Assembly (NCBI GenBank): GCA_026394015.1
Contig: JAPKZA010000244.1
Span: forward strand, 1 to 64,000
Origin: Acidobacteriota bacterium
GTDB lineage: Bacteria > Acidobacteriota > Terriglobia > Bryobacterales > Bryobacteraceae
Length of the DNA stretch: 64,000 bases
Direction: 5' to 3'
Shown piece after piece: positions 1-8,697 of the stretch (within the stretch, counting starts at the first letter, position 1; each line of letters opens with the position of its first letter). The position numbers and the translations under genes were made by a program. The notes under the pieces were generated by a model. That model saw only the letters and a list, made by a program, of their open reading frames with translations, was not told where the DNA came from and made no database searches.

Positions 1-6
1 CCATGT

Positions 7-53
7 GCGGACTGACCGGGACGGTTAAACCCGTCCCGGAGTTGCCAGTCCGC
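7..53. repeat. nested inverted repeat at left edge
   Basis: A perfect 9-bp stem (CCGGGACGG at 16-24, CCGTCCCGG at 31-39, 6-nt loop) sits inside an outer 8-bp stem (GCGGACTG at 7-14, CAGTCCGC at 46-53). It may be the terminator of a gene off the left edge or a REP-type palindrome. A second small G5/C5 hairpin follows near 74-90. Nothing coding is visible in 1-120. Confidence 0.6.
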
Positions 54-125
54 CATAAAGCGATAAATCCCAGGGGGCCGGGGGGAGGATCCCCCAAAGC
101 TCTTTCAAAAAAGCCTTGACGAATG

Positions 126-2057
126 GTAGGGAGTCCCCCCCACGCCTTCGGCTTCGATCCGACCTCCATCGGCCTCCCCCAAATCTACAAAACTTCCGGC
201 GTGAATCTCTTTCCGAGCTTCCCCCCGAAAACTATCAAGCCATGGGCACCAACGGTTACGCTCTCATCGGCCGCGGTGAAGACGTCTCCAGCGTCGCCGG
301 CAGCATGGTCAAAAACCTCTCCGGCCACACCATCAAGGCTGGCGGCGAAGGTCGCTTCATGCGCCTGAACTACCTCCAACCCGGCTACCCCCAAGGCAAC
401 TTCGGTTTCGGCCGCGGCACCACCGGTGAAAACCCCCTCACCGCCAGCAACACCCAAGGCAACGGCATCGCCTCGATGCTCCTCGGCTGGGGCAACGGCG
501 GCAACTATCACATCGATCCCTGGTCTGCTTCGGCCTCGCAATACTTCGGCTTCTACGTCCAGGACGATTGGAAAGTCACCCGCAAGCTCACCCTCAATCT
601 CGGCCTCCGCTACGATTTTGACGTCCCCCGCACCGAACGCTACGACCGTCTGAGCTGGTTCGACTTCGGCGCCGACTCGCCCCTCGCCGGCAAGGTCCCC
701 GGTTACTCCAACCTCAAGGGCCAGTTCCGCTTCACCGATTCGAGCAACCGCTCGCCGCTGGATCGCGACATGAACCACTTCCAGCCCCGCTTCGGCTTCG
801 CCTACGCGCTCAATAGCAAGACCGCCCTCCGCGGCGCTTACGGTCTCCAATACGCCACCTCCCGTGGCACGATCAAAGGCCATACCGGCTCCGGTTACAC
901 CACCGATTCCGGCCCCCAGTTCAGCCGCGACGGCGGACTCCCCCCCCTACGCCACCCTCTCCAACCCTTATCCGGACGGCCTCAACATCCCCCCGGTAAC
1001 TCGCAAGGCGCGTCCACTTTCCTCGGCCTCGGCATCGGCACCGAGCAGCGCGACAACGCGAATCCCCAGGTCCAGGCCTGGAACCTCTCGCTCCAACGCG
1101 AACTCGGCTGGCAGAGCGTTCTCGAAGGCAACTACTCCGCCACCAAAGGCACCCATCTCTACTACGGCGGCCTCGAAAATCAGAACCTCCTCGATCCCCA
1201 GTATTGGTCCCGTGGTCGTTCGGCCCTGAACGCCGCCGTCACGAACCGCCTCTCGCGGCTCAGCACCCCGACCATCCCGATCAGCGTTCTGCTCCGCCCC
1301 TTCCCGCAATACGATGGTGGCGTCAGCGGCAACTCGCCCAGCCGCGCCAACTCCATCTATCACTCCATGCAGGTTCGCTTCGAAAAGCGCTTCTCGAAAG
1401 GTCTCTCCGCCCTCGCTCATTACACCTGGGCCAAGAGCATCGACGATACCGCTTTGACCAACGGCAACGTCTCCTGGCTCGGCGGCGGCACCAACGTCCA
1501 GAACCGTTACGACCTCACCCAGGAACGTTCGCTCTCCGTTCATGACCTAACCCACCGCGCCACGATGACCTTCTCTTACCAGTTGCCCTTCGGTCGCGGT
1601 CGTCAGTTCGGTACCCAGATGAACCAGGTCGCCAACCTCCTCGTCGGCGGCTGGGAAGTCTCCGGTCTCGCCACGATCTCCAGTGGCTTCCCCATCGCCC
1701 CAACTCTCGCCAACGGCCAGATCTGGGACGCCACGCCTCGCAGCGCCCCAACCTTGTCGGCGATCCCAGCCACCACCGGCCGCATTCACCCGTCCCGCGC
1801 CCGATACCTACGGCTCCTCCGCCCGAACCCTCAATACCCGCACCCCGGGTATCTGTTCGATGGATATCGCCGCTCTCAAAAACCTCAACCTCTCCGAGAA
1901 ACGGTATTTCCAGTTCCGCGCCAAAGCGTTTAACTGGTTGAACCATCCTGTTTTTAGCGCTCCCAACTCCAACGTCGGCGACTCCAACTTTGGCGTCATC
2001 ACCGGCGTCGCCGTCGGGGCCCGCCAAATGCAGCTCGCGCTGAAGTTCTACTTCTAA
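126..2057 (+). pseudogene. decayed TonB-dependent (Oar-like) receptor, C-terminal part
   Basis: The reading is that of an acidobacterial Oar-like outer-membrane receptor: barrel motifs such as FGFYVQDDWKVTRKLTLNLG, SIYHSMQVRFEKRFSKGL and a terminal aromatic LKFYF are all present. They lie in different frames. Homology starts near 126 in one frame (FGFDPTSIGLPQIYK), moves at about 221-226 into the frame that holds most of the barrel, leaves and re-enters that frame at about 940-947 and 989-994, then moves again near 1790 to the frame that ends FQFRAKAFNWLNHPVF. Three of the shifts fall at C-runs of 6-8 nt. The signal peptide, carboxypeptidase-like domain and plug are absent, so the N-terminal half is missing as well. 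The gene is either dead or badly sequenced; family identity is secure. Confidence 0.85.
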
Positions 2058-2070
2058 CCCCACTCCCTAA

Positions 2071-2107
2071 CTGACCCATAGTCGTATGCAATCTGACTAT
2101 GGGTCAG
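2071..2107. promoter_or_regulatory. palindromic operator overlapping the tetR-like start
   Basis: A perfect 13-bp inverted repeat (CTGACCCATAGTC at 2071-2083 and its complement at 2095-2107) with an 11-nt spacer. The right arm contains the ATG at 2099 of the TetR-family gene. Size, symmetry and position fit a TetR-type autoregulatory operator; binding is inferred. Confidence 0.7.
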
Positions 2108-2711
2108 TTACGCGCACTCCGACCTTCCGAAAAAAACGCCCGCCGCCGAGCTCTGGCCCGCCACCCCCTTCGCCGATTTCCGCATGGCCGCCCTCGCCGA
2201 CCACGTCGGCCTCGCCAAGGGCACCCTCTACCTCTATTTCTCCAGTAAAGAACACCTTTTCCTCTCTCTCCTCGAAGACAGCCTCTTCCCTTGGATCGCC
2301 CGCCTCGTCCGCCGCCTTGCCCTCCAGCGCCGCCCCACCCCCACCTCCGTCGCCCGCCTCTTCGCCGAAGCCTTCTCCGCCGACCCCACCGTCGACCGTC
2401 TCCTCCCCCTCCTCGAAAGCGTCCTCGAACATCAAATCGACGCCCCCACCGCGCTAGCTTTCAAGCAGCGATTGCTCGAAAACACCCTCCCCCTCGCCGC
2501 CGCTCTGGAAGAGACGCTCCTCGTCCTCGCCGGTCACGGCCTTGAAGCTCTCATCTCCATCCGCGCCCTCCACTCCGGCTACCGCCAAATGGCCGATTCC
2601 CCCCCAGTCGTCCAACAACTCTTCGTCGACCACCCCGCCCTTGCTCCCCTCCGCGTCGACCTCGCCCGCGACTTCCCCCGCGCCCTCACCCGCGTCCTGA
2701 GTTCCCTATGA
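2099..2711 (+). pseudogene. TetR-family transcriptional regulator, broken HTH
   Basis: Residues from about 2139 on read as the second half of a TetR N-terminal HTH (DHVGLAKGTLYLYFSSKEHL) followed by an all-helical ligand-binding domain ending at 2711. The expected N-terminus (ATG at 2099, MGQLRALRPSEKNARRR) is in another frame, and about five residues normally found between this stretch and AELWPATPFADF are missing. A short deletion with a frameshift near 2150 explains this. An internal start at 2184 would give 175 residues lacking helix 1 of the HTH. The stop overlaps the next gene's start as ATGA, so both were one operon under the palindrome at 2071-2107. Confidence 0.8.
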
Positions 2712-3496
2712 AAAAACAAACCGTCCTCATCACCGGTGCCTCCAGTGGCATCGGCAAAGCCAACGCTCTCCGCTTCCAAGCCGCCGGCTGGAACGTCGCC
2801 GCCACCATGCGCCGGCCTCCCGCCCAAAGCGAACTCCCCGACCTCACGCTTCTCCCTCTCGACGTCACCGACCCCGCGTCCATCGAAGCCGCCATCGCCG
2901 AAGCGGAGCGCCTCCTCGGCCCTTTGGATGCGATCGTCAACAACGCCGACTACGGCCTCGTCGGCCCGTTTGAAGCGGCGACGGACGAACAGATCCGCCG
3001 TCAGTTTGAAACCAACGTCTTCGGCCTAATGAACGTGGTCCGAGCGGTTCTTCCTGGAATGCGCCAACGCCGCGTCGGCGTCATCATCAACGTGGCCTAC
3101 ATGGGTGGCCGCATTACGTTCCCGCTCTACTACCTCTATCACGGCACGAAATGGGCTATTGAGGGCTTCTCCGAGTGACTACAGTACGAACTCGAGCCCT
3201 TCAACATTCGCGTCAAAATCATCGAGACTGACTTCTATGACGGCTCAATGGACGTGATCACCAAGGTCGGCCTGACTGCGTATGACGCCTTCGTCCAGCG
3301 TGCCATGCCCAACGTGCAGAAGGCCGGTGCGACCGCCCCCGGCCCCGAAGTCGTCGCCGAAGCCATCTTCGCCGCCGCCACCGACGGTTCGACTCGTCTC
3401 CGCTACGCCGCCGCGACGAAAGGCATTCTCTTCCTCCGCCGCCTCCTCCCCGACGGCCTCTTCATGAGCGTAGTGAAAAAGGCCGTCCTCGGCTAG
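2708..3496 (+). pseudogene. short-chain dehydrogenase with in-frame stop
   Basis: Classical SDR fold: the cofactor glycine motif TGASSGIGKA is intact near residue 10 and YHGTK supplies the YxxxK pair. The reading frame is interrupted by TGA at 3176-3178 just after WAIEGFSE, and the same frame continues with LQYELEPFNIRVKIIE to the stop at 3494-3496, so one nonsense change splits the gene. Two conserved motifs are also altered: NNAG reads NNAD, and the catalytic serine segment reads NVAYMGG instead of NVSSMGG. Together these indicate loss of enzyme function rather than a sequencing slip. It is translationally coupled to the TetR-like gene upstream. Confidence 0.85.
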
Positions 3497-3639
3497 CGAT
3501 CTCCCTGGCTGTCTGGCCAAGAAGCAGTACCCGAGTGGCACCGGCATCAGAAGAAGTACCGCTCCGCCGTTTCCCGCGACTTCAAGGCACGGAATGGGCC
3601 CGTCTATCCTGCCGCATCAAATTGGTGCAAAATGGTGAG

Positions 3640-3900
3640 ATGAAAGTTGCCGAGCCCAAAGTCGTGCGCCAGAGTGTGAGTTTGCCTGCGACAGTGGCCT
3701 CGCAGGTCCGTATTATGGCGAAGTCCCGAAAGCTCAGCGCGACTCGCATGCTGGTTGAGTTGATCGAAAACGGGATCGAAGCGGAGAAAAGGAAACAGCA
3801 GGAGTTTTTCGAACTTGCCGAGCGCTTCCGGAGTGAGAGCAACCCCGAAGCGGCTAAGCGCCTGGGTGACGAATTGGGCCGCATGGTCTTTGGCGGCTGA
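3640..3900 (+). CDS. small ribbon-helix-helix-like protein, putative antitoxin
   Basis: An 86-residue protein. I chose the ATG at 3640 because GGTGAG lies just upstream and the longer ORF (from 3541) starts with non-conserved sequence. Residues 8-45 (VVRQSVSLPATVASQVRIMA...ATRMLVELIENGI) have the alternating beta-strand then two-helix pattern of RHH DNA-binding antitoxins; the rest is a charged helix. Its stop overlaps by one base the start of the next small gene (TGATG), a typical toxin-antitoxin arrangement. The DNA-binding role is inferred from pattern, not a verified family match. Confidence 0.6.
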   Translation: MKVAEPKVVRQSVSLPATVASQVRIMAKSRKLSATRMLVELIENGIEAEKRKQQEFFELAERFRSESNPEAAKRLGDELGRMVFGG

Positions 3901-4148
3901 TGCCGAAGATTGAGCTTTGGGAGAATTTCCCGGAGGGCGTTCGGCAGCATTTGATTGACCGGATGCGGGACCGGGCCATCAGCATCGCAGACTTGAACAA
4001 GCTGCGTTTGTGGGTCGAAACCAAGCCCGAAGTGCCGGAAGGCGACTGGTACAAGGACTTTGGATCATTCAAGATCTGCGGCCGTGGAGCACTGGCCAAG
4101 ACGTTTCTCCTGCGCGGCCAAGTCGGGAAGGGCGACAAGCTGCTGTAG
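3900..4148 (+). CDS. small protein coupled to the RHH gene, putative toxin
   Basis: An 82-residue protein overlapping the RHH gene by one base. I do not recognise a named family. It has an N-terminal helical part (WENFPEGVRQHLIDRMRDR) and a C-terminal strand-rich part (GDWYKDFGSFKICGRGALAKT, read from about residue 48) with conserved-looking aromatic and glycine positions. Size, coupling and order (antitoxin first) fit a type II toxin-antitoxin module, but toxicity is only inferred. An accessory protein of an unrelated two-gene unit is the alternative. Confidence 0.5.
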   Translation: MPKIELWENFPEGVRQHLIDRMRDRAISIADLNKLRLWVETKPEVPEGDWYKDFGSFKICGRGALAKTFLLRGQVGKGDKLL

Positions 4149-4412
4149 CGGATATGGCATCCGCGACTCTTCAACAAGGATGCGGGCAGTCGTACGTTAC
4201 TTGACCTTTCCGTGTTCATCGTTTTTCGCGAACCACAATAACGCGAGGCACCATACGGATCGGTGAGATTGGGCTTCCTCCGTTGGCCGAATCTTGTATA
4301 TGCCATTCCGAATGTTTAGCCCCACGCTGCCTTCAGCGCCAAGTCTCAAGATTCGGCACGAAGGCTCCAATGACTAGGTCCAGGATTCGCGCTCGCATGC
4401 CATGATATCCGC
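4148..4412. repeat. gap with imperfect terminal inverted repeats
   Basis: The gap after the RHH pair begins with GCGGATATGGCAT (4148-4160) and holds, at 4397-4412, the inverse of GCGGATATCATGGCAT. The 265-bp interval between has no credible ORF. It could be a small non-autonomous mobile remnant (MITE-like) or chance. The rest of the gap to the aat start shows only a TACAAT box. Confidence 0.3.
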
Positions 4413-4496
4413 AGGCGTCCGGTCGAAGCGGATTCGAGTGATTCTAAGCGAGTGGTCGGCTACGCGAGATTGCCGCCGACTCCCCGCCCCCCCGCA

Positions 4497-4502
4497 TACA
4501 AT
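4497..4502 (+). promoter_or_regulatory. -10 box of aat (leaderless type)
   Basis: TACAAT lies 7 nt before a possible GTG start at 4510 and 28 nt before the ATG at 4531. There is no Shine-Dalgarno sequence before either. This fits a transcript that begins at or near the start codon. Confidence 0.5.
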
Positions 4503-4530
4503 CAAAGCAGTGGACATCATCCGCCGCACC

Positions 4531-5121
4531 ATGCGCCTCGACCCCGCCGAGGTCCTCGCCGGTTACCGCCAAGGCATTTTCCCCATGGCCTATTGCAACT
4601 GGCCCTTCTTCACCTGGCACGACCCACCCCGCCGCGCCGTCCTCCCCCTCGACGCTTTCCACACCTCCCGCAGCCTAGCCCGCACCCTCGCCCAAGCCCG
4701 CTTCCGAGTCACCTTCGACCAAGCCTTCGTCGCCGTCATGCGAGCCTGCGCCACCCGCGGCACCGATCGCCCCGCCAGCACCTGGATCACCGAACCCCTC
4801 ATCGACGCCTACAATACCCTCCATAAAGCCGGCCACGCCCACTCCGTCGAAGTCTGGGTCGACGGCCAACTCGTAGGCGGAACCTACGGCATCCACCTCG
4901 GTGCCGCCTTCTTCGCCGAATCAAAATTTCACTCCCAACGCGACATGTCGAAGGTGGCTCTCGCCAGTCTCGTCCACCATCTCCAACGCCAAAACTTCGC
5001 CCTCCTCGACGTCCAATACCTGACCCCCCACTTAGCCCAATTCGGAGTCACTGAAGTCCCCCGTGCCGACTACCAAACCCAACTAGCCGCCGTGTTGGCG
5101 CAACCGCGATCATTTCTATAA
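4531..5121 (+). CDS. aat: leucyl/phenylalanyl-tRNA-protein transferase
   Basis: Aat moves Leu or Phe from aminoacyl-tRNA to N-terminal Arg/Lys of proteins, marking them for ClpAPS degradation in the N-degron pathway; it is cytosolic. The family signature is clear: YRQGIFPMA near the N-terminus, SVEVWVDGQLVGGTYGIHLG in the core, and FFAESKFHSQRDMSKVAL plus LLDVQYLTPHLAQFG near the C-terminus. With the ATG at 4531 it has 196 residues, matching the short-form family; a GTG at 4510, preceded by TACAAT, is an alternative. It stands alone between the small gene pair and the DUF1592 gene. Confidence 0.92.
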   Translation: MRLDPAEVLAGYRQGIFPMAYCNWPFFTWHDPPRRAVLPLDAFHTSRSLARTLAQARFRVTFDQAFVAVMRACATRGTDRPASTWITEPLIDAYNTLHKAGHAHSVEVWVDGQLVGGTYGIHLGAAFFAESKFHSQRDMSKVALASLVHHLQRQNFALLDVQYLTPHLAQFGVTEVPRADYQTQLAAVLAQPRSFL

Positions 5122-5146
5122 AATTCTTCACGCAATGGGCGTAAAA

Positions 5147-5152
5147 TACAGT
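5147..5152 (+). promoter_or_regulatory. -10 box of the DUF1592 gene (leaderless type)
   Basis: TACAGT ends 6 nt before the ATG at 5159; an overlapping TAAAAT is at 5142-5147. No Shine-Dalgarno sequence is present. The position supports 5159 as the real start. Confidence 0.5.
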
Positions 5153-5158
5153 CAGCCC

Positions 5159-7365
5159 ATGCCAGTCGTCCTCGCCCTCCTCATCCTCGCCGCCCTCCTC
5201 CCCGCCCAATCCCCCTCCCGCGAAGCGTTCCTCCAACGCCACTGCCTCTCCTGCCACAGCCAATCCGCCAAAGTCGGCGGTTTCATCCTCGAAGGAATCT
5301 CCCCCGCCAACCCCGCCGCCCACCCCGAAATCTGGGAAAAAGTAGCCAAAAAACTCCGCGCTCAGGAGATGCCCCCCGCCGGCCTCCCCCGTCCCGACCT
5401 GGTCGCCGCCAAAGCATTCATTCACGGCCTCACGGCCGACCTCGACCGCCACCCCCCCTACCCCGGCCGTCCCCTCATCCGCCGTCTCAACCGCACCGAG
5501 TACGCCAACGCCATCCGCGACCTCTTCGACCTCGAACGCCCCCTCGCCGCCGAACTCTCCTCGAACGCTACCTCAAAGTCGCCCGCCGCGTCACCCAACT
5601 CGCCACCGGCACCGGCGACCGCTCCCCCGTCGTCGAAATCTTTCGCACCAAAGCCACCCAAGCCGCCTGGCAAGGCGAAGGCATGCCCTTCGGCACCCGC
5701 GGCGGCATCCGCGTCACCCACTTTTTCCCCCACGATGGCGACTACGACCTCCGCGCCTTCCTCGCCAAAGAAAGCCTCTCCCCCCTCGAAGGCGTCCGCT
5801 TCTTCCGCCTCCGCCTCTCGAAAGTCAAAGCCGGGTCACACACTGTCATCGTCACCTTCCCCGATGAATTCGCCGAACACGAAGGCCCAGTCCTCGACGT
5901 CGGCGGCCCCGGCGGCCGACCCCTCGGTGGCCCCCTCGACGTCCTCGGCACCGCCATCCGCCCCACCCTCGAATTCCGTCTCGACGGCCGCCGCCTCAAG
6001 CTCTTCGAAATCTCTGGCATGACCTCCGGCGAAGCCGCCTTCGACGGCCAACCCGGCCCCCCCACCCTCGGCCGTATCGAAATCGCTGGCCCCTACAACC
6101 CCACCGGCCCCGGCCAAACCCCCAGCCGAGCCAAAATCTTCACCTGTCACGAAGACAGTTGCGCCGAAACCCTCCTGACCCCGCTAGTCCGCCGAGCCTT
6201 CCGCCGGGACATCACCGAAAAAGACCTCCAACCCTTCCTCAAAACCTTCGCCGCCGCCCGCGCCAAACAAAACTTCGAAACCGCCATCGCCGCCGCCCTC
6301 CGCGACCTCCTCATCTCCCCCGATTTCCTCTTCCGCCTGGAGCTGCGCCCCACTCTCTCCAACTTCGAACTCGCCACACGCCTCTCCTTCTTCCTCTGGA
6401 GCAGCCTCCCCGACGACCAACTCCTCAACGTCGCCGCCACCGGCAAACTCAACCAACCAGCCACCCTCGAAGCCGAAGTCCGCCGCCTCCTCGCCCACCC
6501 CCGCTCCGCCGCCCTCCTCGACAACTTCGCCGCCCAATGGCTCGGCCTCCCGGCTCTTGCCACCGTCGCCCCCGACCGCGAACTCTTCCCCGCGTACGAC
6601 ACCGCCCTTCGCACCGCCTTCGAAACGGAAACCCGCCTCTTCCTCGGAAGCCTCCTCCGCGAAAATCGCCCCGTCCTCGATCTCTTCGGCGCCAACTACA
6701 CCTACCTCGACGAACGCCTCGCGAACCACTACGGCATCCCCAACGTCACCGGCCCCGGCTTCCGCAGAGTCGCTCTCGGGAACCACCCCGAACGCGGAGG
6801 CCTCCTCGCCCAAGGCAGCATCCTTCTCCTCACCTCCCATTCCACCCGTACCTCCCCCGTCCTCCGCGGCAAATGGATCCTCGACAATCTCCTCAATTCG
6901 CCACCCGCCGCCCCGCCCGCCAACGTCCCCCCGCTCGACGAAACCCCCGCCAACGGCCGCAAACTCACCGCCCGCGAACAAGTCGAACGCCATCGGGCCA
7001 ACCCGAGTTGCGCCTCCTGCCACGACCGCATCGACCCCCTCGGCTTCGCCCTCGAAAACTACGACGCCATTGGCCGCTGGCGAAGCAGCGATGAAGGAGG
7101 CCCCATCAACGCCAAATCCAAGCTCGCCAGCGGCACCGAACTCGACGGCCCCCAAGGCCTCAAAACCATGCTCCTCCATCGCTCCGACGAGTTTGTCCAC
7201 GCCACTCTCGAGCGCTTACTGACCTACGCCTTAGGCCGCGAACTCGACCCTCGCGACCAACCCACTATCCGCGATATCATGCGGCAAACGGAAGCCCACG
7301 GCCATCGCTTCCACGACCTCATCCTCGCCACCGTCAAAAGTGTGCCCTTCCAATCTCGGCAATAA
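5159..7365 (+). pseudogene. DUF1587/1595/1592/1588/1585 cytochrome-type protein, internally deleted
   Basis: Large exported haem-binding protein of the planctomycete/acidobacterial type. The start at 5159 gives a signal peptide (MPVVLALLILAALLPAQ) followed by a CxxCH motif (CLSCHS), then the DUF1587 start (RRLNRTEYANAIRDLFDLER). Near 5562-5572 the frame changes: AAEL is followed in another frame by LLERYLKVARRVTQLATG, and about 20-25 residues of DUF1587 that normally lie between are gone. The rest (DUF1595, DUF1592, DUF1588 with CASCHDRIDPLGFALENYDA, DUF1585) is intact to 7365. It precedes a DUF1552 gene, its usual partner; the function of the pair is unknown. It is either a real deletion with frameshift or an assembly collapse. 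Confidence 0.85.
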
Positions 7366-7386
7366 CATCACTCGGCAATAACATCA
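7355..7386 (+). repeat. 16-bp perfect tandem duplication between two genes
   Basis: CTCGGCAATAACATCA occurs twice in a row (7355-7370, 7371-7386). The first copy contains the DUF1592 stop codon and the second ends on the A of the DUF1552 start. This looks like a slippage duplication that lengthened the spacer. Confidence 0.9.
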
Positions 7387-8693
7387 TGTTTATCCAAAAG
7401 AAATTCCTCCCCCGCCGCACCTTCCTCCGCAACACCGGCATCGCCCTCGGCCTCCCCCTCCTCGACGCCATGGTCCCCGCCATGGTTGCCCAAAGCCGCA
7501 CCGCCGCCGCCCCCGTACGCCGCCTCGGCTTCGTCATCTACCCTCTCGGTGTCGACCAAGCCCGCTGGCACCCCAAAGGCGAAGGCGCCACCTACGAGTA
7601 CTCCGAAGCCCTCGCCCCTCTCGCGGCCCATCGCGATAAATTCGTCATCTGCTCTGGCCTCTCCTCGGATCCGGACCGCTCCAAAGCCGGCTTCCACGAC
7701 CGCGCCCTCGCCTCCTTCCTCACCGGCGTCGAACTCACGAAAGGTAAGGTCCAAGTCGGCATCTCCGTCGACCAACTCGCCGCCCAAACCCTCGGCAAGG
7801 AAACCCCCTTTGCCTCCCTCGAACTCGCCGCCGAAAACAACAACGGCGGTGGCACCCCGATCGGGCCCGTCTTCAAAACCGCGACTACTCCCCTCCCCTT
7901 CGAATCCAATCCCCGCTTAGTCTTTGAACGCCTCTTCGGCGAAGGCGGCCGCATCGACCCCGCCGCCTCCGCCGCCCGCGACGCCGCCGACCGCAGTAGC
8001 CTCGACGCCGTCACCGAACGCATCAACGAACTCAAACTCCAACTCGGTGCCCCCGACCGCCGCAAGCTCGACGAGTACGTCGAATCCATCCGCGACGTCG
8101 AACGCCGCATCCAAGTTGCCTCCCGCAAACGCCCCACCGACCTCCCCGACATGGCCCGCCCCGCTGGCGTTCCAGATTCCTGGGTCGAACACGTCAAGCT
8201 CATGTTCGACCTCCAAACCCTCGCCCTCCAAGCCGACCTCACCCGTGTCTGGACCTTCCTCTACGCCCGCGAAGCCACCTCCATCAACTACCCCCATCTC
8301 AATATCTCCATGGGCCACCACGAAATCTCCCATCACAATTTTGAGAAGGAAAAGCTCGACGCCCTCGCCAAAATCAACGTCGACCAATCCCGCCTCTTCG
8401 CCTATTTCCTCTCCAAAATGGATTCGATCAAAGAAGGCAACTCGACGCTCCTCGACCACTCCCTTATCCTCTACGGCAGCAACCTCAGCGTCCCGACATC
8501 CCATAGCCAGCGCGACCTGCCCATTATCCTCGCCGGCGGCGCCGCCGGGCGCATCGCCGGGGGCCGCTATCTTAAGTACCCCGGTGACGAAACTCCGCTG
8601 ACGAATCTCTATCTCACCATGCTCGACAAAGTCGGCGTGCCTACGGAAAAGCTCGGCGACAGCACCGGCCGCCTCAACCGCCTCGAGGTCTAA
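7386..8693 (+). CDS. DUF1552 family exported protein
   Basis: A 435-residue protein beginning with a twin-arginine-like signal (LPRRTFLRNTGIALGLPLLD). Conserved DUF1552 features are present: FVIYPLGVDQARWHPKGEG after the signal, SGLSSDPD, FHDRALASFLTG, and the C-terminal SLILYGSNL and DLPIILAGGAAG. DUF1552 proteins sit almost always directly behind DUF1592-type proteins, as here, and share the fold of DUF1501/sulfatase-like phosphatases; no activity has been assigned. Translation starts 20 nt after the upstream stop, inside the tandem duplication. Confidence 0.88.
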   Translation: MFIQKKFLPRRTFLRNTGIALGLPLLDAMVPAMVAQSRTAAAPVRRLGFVIYPLGVDQARWHPKGEGATYEYSEALAPLAAHRDKFVICSGLSSDPDRSKAGFHDRALASFLTGVELTKGKVQVGISVDQLAAQTLGKETPFASLELAAENNNGGGTPIGPVFKTATTPLPFESNPRLVFERLFGEGGRIDPAASAARDAADRSSLDAVTERINELKLQLGAPDRRKLDEYVESIRDVERRIQVASRKRPTDLPDMARPAGVPDSWVEHVKLMFDLQTLALQADLTRVWTFLYAREATSINYPHLNISMGHHEISHHNFEKEKLDALAKINVDQSRLFAYFLSKMDSIKEGNSTLLDHSLILYGSNLSVPTSHSQRDLPIILAGGAAGRIAGGRYLKYPGDETPLTNLYLTMLDKVGVPTEKLGDSTGRLNRLEV

Positions 8694-8697
8694 ACGG

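Noticed and set aside
2086..2457. Forward frame rich in Ser and Pro over the TetR gene
   Set aside because: Shadow frame of C-rich coding sequence; only its overlap with the operator region drew attention.
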